NCBI GenBank assembly: GCA_024640385.1
Contig: JAHEFC010000222.1
Location: 1 to 6,599, forward strand
Direction of reading: 5' to 3'
From: Sphingobacteriales bacterium
Lineage (GTDB): Bacteria > Bacteroidota > Bacteroidia > Chitinophagales > Chitinophagaceae
DNA length: 6,599 nt
A program made the position numbers and the translations under genes. The notes beneath the pieces were generated by a model, which searched no databases, had not been told where the DNA came from, and worked only from the letters and a program-made list of their open reading frames with translations. Shown here in pieces: positions 1 to 4,736 of this stretch (positions within the stretch are counted from its first letter, which is position 1; each line of letters opens with the position of its first letter).

Positions 1-449
1 AGTCTGATGCCCGACATTTTCCTGGTGACTGCATTGAAGAATTTAGAGGGAATATTTTTAGTGATAACGTTATCGTATCTTTTTTTCTTCCATCCGCTGA
101 CCAGGTCGTAACCCTCTGTCATGATCATATGATAGAGTCCGGGGATCTCATCAGGACTGTCCTGCAGGTCTGCGTCCATGGTGATCACCACGTTGCCATG
201 TGCAGCGCCAAAACCTTCATTGAGGGCAGCGCTTTTGCCATAGTTACGCTGGAACTTGATCCCTTTGATATGGTGATCCTGGATCCGCAGTTGTTTGATC
301 ACTTCCCAGGAATTGTCAGTACTTCCATCATCCACCAGGATGATCTCATAGGAATAATGGTTCCCGTCACAGACTTTTTTGATCCAGGCACATAATTCCG
401 GCAGGGATTCCTCTTCGTCTTTCAGTGGTATGATGATGCTTAAGTCCAT
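1..449 (-). CDS. Glycosyltransferase family 2, DPM1/GtrB-like (partial, 3' end outside window)
   Basis: The gene reads from an ATG at 449-447 to the window edge, giving 149 complete codons of an N-terminal GT-A domain. It opens with MDLSIIIPLKDEEESL, the first beta strand of GT2 enzymes. It then has the nucleotide-sugar-binding VDDGSTD (residues 39-45), FQRNYGKSAALNEGF (66-80), the metal-binding DxD as MDADLQDSPDEI (91-102), and SGWKKKR (118-124). This combination is typical of the dolichol/polyprenyl-phosphate glycosyltransferase branch (DPM1, GtrB, ArnC-like), which moves a sugar from a nucleotide sugar to a membrane lipid phosphate at the inner face of the cytoplasmic membrane. Members with C-terminal membrane helices exist, but that part is not in the window, so donor and acceptor cannot be told. 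No Shine-Dalgarno is seen; the start is preceded by an A/T-rich stretch. It follows the DUF4199 gene by 84 bases that are mostly a hairpin repeat, and is probably the last visible gene of the same operon. Confidence 0.94.
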   Translation of the reverse strand, partial: MDLSIIIPLKDEEESLPELCAWIKKVCDGNHYSYEIILVDDGSTDNSWEVIKQLRIQDHHIKGIKFQRNYGKSAALNEGFGAAHGNVVITMDADLQDSPDEIPGLYHMIMTEGYDLVSGWKKKRYDNVITKNIPSKFFNAVTRKMSGIR

Positions 450-458
450 TTTTTAAAT

Positions 459-528
459 TATCGGATTGGCGGATGATCGGATTGGCGGATTCAATAATTC
501 GTCAATCCGTCAATTCGTCAATCCGTTA
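459..528. repeat. Inverted repeat built of tandem 8-base units (hairpin)
   Basis: Two 32-base arms (459-490 and 497-528) face each other across the 6-base loop TCAATA (491-496). Arm 1 is four octamers: TATCGGAT, TGGCGGAT, GATCGGAT, TGGCGGAT. Arm 2 is four octamers: ATTCGTCA, ATCCGTCA, ATTCGTCA, ATCCGTTA. Each arm therefore also contains an exact 15-base direct repeat at 16-base spacing (460-474/476-490 and 496-510/512-526). Pairing by hand gives 24 Watson-Crick pairs, 4 G-T pairs and 4 mismatches out of 32. The structure fills almost all of the space between the stop of the DUF4199 gene and the start of the glycosyltransferase. It has no U-tract, so it does not look like an ordinary terminator. 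Function is unknown; an intergenic mobile or structural repeat is the likeliest class. Confidence 0.85.
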
Positions 529-533
529 ATCAT

Positions 534-1079
534 TTATGCCGCAAACTCAGGCTTATTCTTCTTCATGATAGCTGCTATGATCAGCGCTATGATGAAATTG
601 AAAATACAGCCGAACATGAATCCCTGGAATACTTTTTTGAATGAGTAGAGGTTTTCAAATGTCATTTCCTGTATCGCTTTGTCAATGGCATCCTGGGGAG
701 TGCCCAATTTTTCCATGAACTGCTGTGATTTTTCTATGGTCAGCTGTACCATCCTTTCACCAAAAGAAGGGTCGATATAATGATACAGCAGGTAACTGAA
801 TACAGAAGTGGCTAATGTGGAGCAGACCAGTACGCCAAAACTTATCTTAAGGGCGGCCTTGAACTCCAGGAAACCGTTATTTTCTTTTTTGGCCTTCCTC
901 AGGGCCAGCACAACTATTATAATTGGAATAAGCCAGGTTGCAAAGGCTATTGGACTGCCGATTACTTCTGTACCACCGATATACATCAATACAAAAACCA
1001 GTAATGAAACCAGTGCAGAAATGAGCCCGTATTGCAAAAGAATATTTGTTTTCTTTTGTTCCTGTTCTAATTGTTCCAT
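534..1079 (-). CDS. DUF4199 domain-containing integral membrane protein
   Basis: A 181-residue protein with four predicted membrane segments: about residues 16-35, 42-60, 77-99 and 150-172. Short charged stretches lie between them (RKAKKENNG at 61-69) and a longer soluble loop spans about 101-148. The layout and the first pair of helices followed by a KAKKxNxGxLxFKxAL-type stretch match DUF4199, a family found mainly in Bacteroidota; its biochemical role is not known. The length is normal for the family and the gene is intact. The ATG at 1079 is the natural start, because the hydrophilic MEQLEQEQKK leader immediately precedes the first helix and the upstream gene ends 14 bases earlier. That gap is filled by a perfect palindrome. 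It is probably co-transcribed with the dihydroorotase-like gene upstream and the glycosyltransferase downstream. The family call is from memory of its pattern. Confidence 0.88.
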   Translation of the reverse strand: MEQLEQEQKKTNILLQYGLISALVSLLVFVLMYIGGTEVIGSPIAFATWLIPIIIVVLALRKAKKENNGFLEFKAALKISFGVLVCSTLATSVFSYLLYHYIDPSFGERMVQLTIEKSQQFMEKLGTPQDAIDKAIQEMTFENLYSFKKVFQGFMFGCIFNFIIALIIAAIMKKNKPEFAA

Positions 1080-1092
1080 AATGAATTCATTA
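1079..1092. repeat. 14-bp perfect palindrome in the gap between two genes
   Basis: TAATGAATTCATTA is its own reverse complement and spans the gap between the dihydroorotase-like stop codon (1096-1094) and the DUF4199 start codon (1079-1077). It is A/T-rich and includes the first base of the start codon. It could be a protein-binding site or a weak mRNA structure at the start codon, or simply chance in A/T-rich spacer. Confidence 0.4.
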
Positions 1093-1093
1093 A

Positions 1094-2353
1094 TTAATCA
1101 TTCAAATATAAACTATCCTTATTGACAATGCCTATAACCTTGCCTTTCAAGGTATGTCCGGTAAATGCCGTGTTTTTGGATTTAGACCTGATCATGGATT
1201 CTGAAAACACATATTCTTCTCCTGTTTTGTAAATTGTCAGGTCCGCTGTGTTACCTGCCGCGATGGTGGATACCGGCAGGTCGAATATTTTTCTGGGGGC
1301 ACCGGAGATCAGTGAAATGATCTTTTCTTCAGGCAGACCTAATTGCCCCAATACACCAAAACAGGACTCAAGGCCTATCATGCCAGGTTTGGCATATTCG
1401 AACTCACAGGTTTTGCTGTCCCATTCGTGGGGCTGATGGTGAGTTGCAATGCAATCTATGGTTCCGTCTTTAACTGCTTCCATCAGCGCTTCAGTATCTT
1501 TGCGGGTGCGCAGGGGCAGGTTCACTTTCAGGTTGGTATCGTAGCTGATAAGGTCTTCGTCAGTGAAATACAAGTGGTAGGGTGTAACGGAACAGGTGAC
1601 TTTGATCCCGCCGTCTTTGGCCCGGCGGATGTATTCGATAGATTTCGCAGAACTTATTCCAGTCAGGTGCAACCTGGATTCTGTGTACCTGGCTAATTTA
1701 ATATCCCTGGCCACCATGATCTCTTCGGCCATGGCAGGTTTGCCGGGCAGTCCCAATCTTGTAGAAACTATTCCTTCGTTCATCAGTCCGCCGGGATTGA
1801 TCGACCTGTCGTCCGGGATTTGTATGATCACTCCGTTTATCGCCTTGACGTATTGGAGGGCTTTGATCAGCAATCCGGCTGATTGCACGGCGTTGAAACC
1901 ATCACTGAATGCAATAGCATCGTACAGTTTCATATCATACATCTCGGCCAATTCCTTTCCTTCCGTGTTCCTGGTAATGGCACCGATAGGCAGCAATGAA
2001 ACCGGTAAACGACGTGATTTTTCTATGATATATTCTACCTGGCTTTTGGAATGAATGGCCGGCGACGTATTGGGAACAAGGAAAACATGGGTAAATCCTC
2101 CTGCTGCTGCTGCCATTGCTCCTGTTTCCAGGCTTTCTTTATGTTCATAACCGGGATCTGAGAAATCGGCGAAAATGTCTACCCAGCCCTGGGATACATT
2201 GAGGTTTGCAGCTTCCACTACGCGGGCGTCCTGATGGTCAATATGATCTTCAACAGCTTTAATATAGCCGTCAGTGACGAGAATATCTTTAACAGAACCA
2301 TGATAGGGGGAGGAGGGGTCTTGAATACGAACCTTGCGTAAAAGGATATTCAT
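1094..2353 (-). CDS. Dihydroorotase-family protein (PyrC-like), predicted non-catalytic
   Basis: A 419-residue protein of the class I (long) dihydroorotase group of the amidohydrolase superfamily, complete and of normal length. Family landmarks are clear: an N-terminal beta domain (1-55), SDPGYEHKESLETGAMAAAAGGFT (65-88) with VPNTSPAI (93-100), NEGIVSTRLGLPGKPAMAEE (192-211), KVTCSVTPYHL (251-261), NLKVNLPLRTRKDTEAL (274-290), IATHHQPH (302-309), GMIGLES (324-330) and the C-terminal AAGNTADLTIY. Catalytic positions are altered. The metal-binding HxH after VDI reads F-A-D (61-63). The next histidine region reads IQIPDD (177-182). The HxxH-type motif reads LHLTGIS with glycine at 232. The catalytic aspartate of the usual ATDHAPH is histidine 305. 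So the sequence argues against hydrolase activity. Ligand-less homologues such as Pseudomonas PyrC' serve a structural role in aspartate transcarbamoylase; a similar role here is inference. It heads the minus-strand gene block. The ATG at 2353 directly precedes the conserved first strand, with no Shine-Dalgarno. Confidence 0.9.
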   Translation of the reverse strand: MNILLRKVRIQDPSSPYHGSVKDILVTDGYIKAVEDHIDHQDARVVEAANLNVSQGWVDIFADFSDPGYEHKESLETGAMAAAAGGFTHVFLVPNTSPAIHSKSQVEYIIEKSRRLPVSLLPIGAITRNTEGKELAEMYDMKLYDAIAFSDGFNAVQSAGLLIKALQYVKAINGVIIQIPDDRSINPGGLMNEGIVSTRLGLPGKPAMAEEIMVARDIKLARYTESRLHLTGISSAKSIEYIRRAKDGGIKVTCSVTPYHLYFTDEDLISYDTNLKVNLPLRTRKDTEALMEAVKDGTIDCIATHHQPHEWDSKTCEFEYAKPGMIGLESCFGVLGQLGLPEEKIISLISGAPRKIFDLPVSTIAAGNTADLTIYKTGEEYVFSESMIRSKSKNTAFTGHTLKGKVIGIVNKDSLYLND

Positions 2354-2368
2354 GCAATAGGAATTGCG

Positions 2369-2376
2369 CGAAGATA
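2369..2376 (-). promoter_or_regulatory. Possible -7 box for the dihydroorotase-like operon
   Basis: On the minus strand the octamer TATCTTCG matches the Bacteroidota -7 consensus TAnnTTTG except for one base. It ends 15 bases before the start codon at 2353, so the leader would be very short. No convincing -33 TTG is seen at the usual distance. This is a weak candidate. Confidence 0.25.
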
Positions 2377-2379
2377 CTG

Positions 2380-2447
2380 TTCAGGAATGAATTTTCAGGA
2401 AAGGAATTCAGGGTGGGCCTAATTTCAGGGGTGAGACCTGAAAATTC
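2380..2447. repeat. Cluster of TTCAGG repeats with an 11-bp inverted repeat
   Basis: TTCAGG occurs at 2380-2385, 2394-2399, 2407-2412 and 2424-2429, spaced 14, 13 and 17 bases, and its complement CCTGAA lies at 2437-2442. Within this cluster GAATTTTCAGG (2389-2399) and CCTGAAAATTC (2437-2447) form a perfect 11-bp inverted repeat around a 37-base loop. The cluster sits 27-94 bases upstream of the dihydroorotase-like start codon, where an operator for that operon would be expected. There is no U-tract, so a terminator is unlikely. Confidence 0.55.
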
Positions 2448-2513
2448 GAACGGAGTACAGAAAAAGCTGAAAAAGCCGGAAGGATTTGGTTTTTACAGTC
2501 CGAAATTATGTCT

Positions 2514-2521
2514 TATTTTTG
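2514..2521 (+). promoter_or_regulatory. Bacteroidota-type -7 promoter box of the tRNA gene
   Basis: TATTTTTG is a full match to TAnnTTTG, the -7 element of the Bacteroidota housekeeping sigma factor. It ends 14 bases before the tRNA 5' end, a reasonable distance for a short precursor leader. The nearest upstream TTTG is at 2485-2488, giving a 25-base spacer that is longer than usual, so the -33 element is uncertain. Confidence 0.55.
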
Positions 2522-2535
2522 CAGCCCTTTTTGTT

Positions 2536-2612
2536 CGGGAAGTGGCGCAGCCCGGTAGCGCACTTGTATGGGGTGCAAGGGGTCGCAAGTTCGAATCTTG
2601 TCTTCCCGACCA
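2536..2612 (+). tRNA. tRNA-Pro (anticodon GGG)
   Basis: A full cloverleaf can be folded by hand. The acceptor stem is CGGGAAG (2536-2542) with CTTCCCG (2602-2608). The D stem is GCGC/GCGC (2545-2548, 2558-2561) with loop AGCCCGGTA. The anticodon stem is CTTGT/GCAAG (2563-2567, 2575-2579) around the 7-base loop ATGGGGT. The T arm is GCAAG-TTCGAAT-CTTGT (2585-2601). The discriminator is A2609 and the CCA is encoded at 2610-2612. The anticodon at 2570-2572 is GGG, preceded by the invariant T33, and reads proline CCC/CCU codons. The variable loop is the short 5-base form. It is a single transcription unit on the plus strand with its own -7 box upstream and a terminator 8 bases downstream, between two unrelated minus-strand genes. 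Confidence 0.97.
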
Positions 2613-2619
2613 ATCAATG

Positions 2620-2650
2620 AAAGCCTTTGGCAAATGCCAAAGGCTTTTTT
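2620..2650 (+). terminator. Intrinsic terminator after tRNA-Pro
   Basis: AAAGCCTTTGGC (2620-2631) pairs perfectly with GCCAAAGGCTTT (2636-2647) over the 4-base loop AAAT, a 12-bp stem followed by a run of T (2645-2650). It begins 8 bases after the tRNA CCA and so ends the tRNA transcript. Read on the minus strand the stem is followed by only three T, so it could at most weakly stop transcripts coming from the gene at 2783-4591. Confidence 0.92.
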
Positions 2651-2782
2651 GTTGAGTGTGAGGCAAGACTGATTGCAGTTGCGAAACAATAAAAAGAGGC
2701 TACAATCCGGGCGAATGCATACGGATAACGATATTCTTTGCTGTAAATGGAAGCAGGATATCCGGCAGTAGTCTGAAACCTG
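2651..2782. other. Intergenic stretch between tRNA terminator and beta-helix gene
   Basis: No gene, RNA structure or full promoter box is recognised in these 132 bases. There is a short palindrome GGATATCC (2757-2764) near the 3' end of the minus-strand gene, but no convincing terminator hairpin with a T-run for that gene. Confidence 0.5.
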
Positions 2783-4591
2783 TTATTTAATATCGGTATT
2801 CAGTTTTCTTTTTTCCATGTTTTCGGTCATAACAGCTGGAGTCCAGCTTGTTCTGAATGTATTATTGTATATAGAAACATTATCGCAGGCATTCAATGTA
2901 AAAGATGCAGCTGGCTTGTTTGTTGCAGGCCCTGTTTCTTCTATGATGTTATTCCTGAAAAAAAGGCCCTGCACGGATCTGGCCGATACAATTACCGGAT
3001 CTGAAACCTTAAAAACATTATTCTCGATATGTATGTTCCGGTGTACATAAAAGTAATCGAGAATTTTATGATTTTCCGGGGTAATGGATATTACATATCC
3101 GTTCGGGGCTGAATTATAACCGCATCCTTCGAAGATATTATTCCTGATGGTCACATCAGTGACCGCGCCGGATTCATACCAGCTGGAGGCATCATTGGCG
3201 ATCAGGATGGCATGCATCCCGGTCTTGTAGAACACATTGTTTTCGATCACCACTTTTTTCCTGGTGGTCACCAGGATCCCCCGGGTATTGGTGCGTTCAA
3301 AACGTGAGTTCCTGATGGTGACCTCGGGTGTCCAGCTGATGTTTTCAATGCAGGTGCCCAGTGGAATATTTTTTAGTTTCGCCTGGTCCAGTTCCAGCTC
3401 CATCTCACGGTGGTTTAATAAACTGGCATTCACTAAACGGGCGTATGCCAGGGGTTTGAGCGTTTGCGGATCTATAAAAGCAATGCTGTCGCCTTTGAAA
3501 AATGCTTTAAATCCATAGGTCTGGTGATGCATGAACCTCACTTTGATCTTCCCCCCTCCGGTCATTTCATTTATTTTCAGATGCGTACCATGTACATTTA
3601 TCGGATCGTCGTGAGAACCGGAAGTTTGGCAGCTGTCTATAACTATCTTTCCTTTGCATCCCGAGAAATGAAAACAGTCAGCAAATGAGCTGATGATTCG
3701 TCCTGATTGACCGCGGGGAGCCACCCTGATATTCCTGTAATTGAGATCTTCAGAAAATTGCGCTACAATACCAAGGCCGTGCATATAATGCATATCCAGG
3801 TGATCGAGAGTGATGTTTTTACTGAGTTCAATGAATGCGCCGCAGTTATCACGGTATGGATCCCGAATGGTCAACACGTTGCCGGGACTTAGCGACAACC
3901 CGGTGAAACTGCCTTTGAACAGAACCAACCCCGGTTCCCGTTCAGTTACCTTGCCTTGTTCAAAAGGCCTGAAACTACCATACTTCATGGTTTGGTTCAT
4001 TGGATCGTACACAATGGTATGGTACTGTTTTGTTTTCCATCCTTCTCCGTAAAAGCTGATCTTGCCGTTATCGATCCGGTATTTCGAATCCCGATGAATA
4101 GTGGCCAGAATGGAATCCTGAGCAAATGAATTGATCGTCATTTCAGACATGGTTGGTCTTTCCATATCAAACGAGAGATTACGAATACTGACATTGCTGC
4201 AATTAATGATCGCAAACGAAACCATTTTTCCGTGGAGTACCACCTGTGTGTGGTTGCCTTCTATTTGAACATCACGGGATCCTTCCAGCAGGAATGCAAT
4301 ATTCCTGGTCTTGGGTAAACTGTCGTCTTCCGTGGCATTGGACACATAAAGCTCCTTTATTAAAGAACCTTCGGGCCAAAGGTCAATTCTTCCTCCCGGC
4401 AGAACAATGGTGATATTTCGTTTACCCACGCACTGCTCCAATACATTTTTGATGATGGGGCTGGCGTTTTCTCCGCTGCCTGGTTTGAGACCATACTCTG
4501 CCAGCAATATTCTTTGCTGTTGCTGTGTAAAAGCCAGAACAGGCATGAAGAACAATACTGGCAGTACAGCAATTCTAAAAAGACTTTTCAT
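2783..4591 (-). CDS. Secreted right-handed beta-helix protein, GH110-like alpha-1,3-galactosidase
   Basis: The protein has 602 residues from the ATG at 4591; an in-frame ATG lies six codons upstream at 4609. The inner start is preferred because it gives a clean signal peptide, MKSLFRIAVLPVLFFMPVLAFTQQ, implying export. Numbered from the upstream ATG, the body shows GGRIDLWPEG (72-81), NIAFLLEG (103-110), VQIEGNHTQVVLHGKM (114-129), VSIRNLSFDMERPTMSE (140-156), FADCFHFSGCKGKIVID (309-325) and GSHDDPINVHGTH (331-343). Many NITL/VTIRNN/IHIENNVF-type rungs follow towards the C terminus, as in a parallel beta-helix. The N-terminal pattern, the DCFH and the HDDPINVHG motif, and the total length resemble GH110 enzymes, which remove terminal alpha-1,3-linked galactose by an inverting mechanism. 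D311 and the pair D334/D335 are the likely acidic catalytic residues. The GH110 call is from motif memory; another beta-helix lyase or hydrolase family is possible. It is transcribed divergently from the uronate genes. Confidence 0.75.
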   Translation of the reverse strand: MKSLFRIAVLPVLFFMPVLAFTQQQQRILLAEYGLKPGSGENASPIIKNVLEQCVGKRNITIVLPGGRIDLWPEGSLIKELYVSNATEDDSLPKTRNIAFLLEGSRDVQIEGNHTQVVLHGKMVSFAIINCSNVSIRNLSFDMERPTMSEMTINSFAQDSILATIHRDSKYRIDNGKISFYGEGWKTKQYHTIVYDPMNQTMKYGSFRPFEQGKVTEREPGLVLFKGSFTGLSLSPGNVLTIRDPYRDNCGAFIELSKNITLDHLDMHYMHGLGIVAQFSEDLNYRNIRVAPRGQSGRIISSFADCFHFSGCKGKIVIDSCQTSGSHDDPINVHGTHLKINEMTGGGKIKVRFMHHQTYGFKAFFKGDSIAFIDPQTLKPLAYARLVNASLLNHREMELELDQAKLKNIPLGTCIENISWTPEVTIRNSRFERTNTRGILVTTRKKVVIENNVFYKTGMHAILIANDASSWYESGAVTDVTIRNNIFEGCGYNSAPNGYVISITPENHKILDYFYVHRNIHIENNVFKVSDPVIVSARSVQGLFFRNNIIEETGPATNKPAASFTLNACDNVSIYNNTFRTSWTPAVMTENMEKRKLNTDIK

Positions 4592-4736
4592 CAGTTGACT
4601 AACTAACATACAAGGTAACAGGGCTAATAAAGCTCAAAATAAGTTCATTTCCAGGGATGCCCGCCTGGGGGAGGTCAAAGCTTGTCAAACGTTTTCGTAA
4701 ATAAAATACTTGTTTTCTGCATACATTGAAAGCAGT
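4592..4736. promoter_or_regulatory. Divergent intergenic control region
   Basis: These 145 bases must hold the promoters of both the beta-helix gene (leftward) and uxaC (rightward). A minus-strand TTATTTTG (4642-4635) is one base away from the TAnnTTTG -7 consensus and would give a leader of about 40 bases for the beta-helix gene. No good plus-strand -7 box is seen; TACTTGTT (4707-4714) fits poorly. An inverted repeat CCAGG (4651-4655)/CCTGG (4664-4668), a direct repeat GTCAAA (4674-4679, 4684-4689) and an AAACGTTT palindrome lie in the middle. Confidence 0.5.
4687..4694. promoter_or_regulatory. Candidate LacI-family operator
   Basis: AAACGTTT is a perfect 8-bp palindrome with the central CG that is characteristic of LacI-family operators. 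It lies 43 bases upstream of the uxaC start, where it could regulate the uronate genes. Symmetry does not extend beyond the eight bases, so an incidental match is possible. No regulator gene is in the window. Confidence 0.3.

Noticed and set aside
63..74. 12-bp palindrome GATAACGTTATC
   Set aside because: It lies inside the glycosyltransferase coding sequence in a normal codon context; a chance palindrome is enough to explain it.
129..395. Open frame of 88 codons on the plus strand
   Set aside because: It lies wholly opposite the glycosyltransferase, whose motifs (DDGS, DADLQD) are unmistakable on the minus strand.
466..648. Open frame of 60 codons on the plus strand
   Set aside because: It starts in the octamer hairpin and runs opposite the DUF4199 gene; its hydrophobic look mirrors the membrane helices on the other strand.
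2354..2367. Small inverted repeat GCAAT/ATTGC just upstream of the dihydroorotase-like start
   Set aside because: The stem is only five base pairs with a four-base loop, too short to claim a functional structure.
2413..2655. Open frame of 80 codons on the plus strand
   Set aside because: It reads through the tRNA-Pro and its terminator and has no recognisable protein features.
2731..2744. 14-base sequence ATATTCTTTGCTGT repeated exactly at 4507-4520
   Set aside because: One copy is in coding sequence and the other in spacer, with no flanking similarity or insertion-sequence signs; a chance match of this length is not surprising in 6.6 kb.
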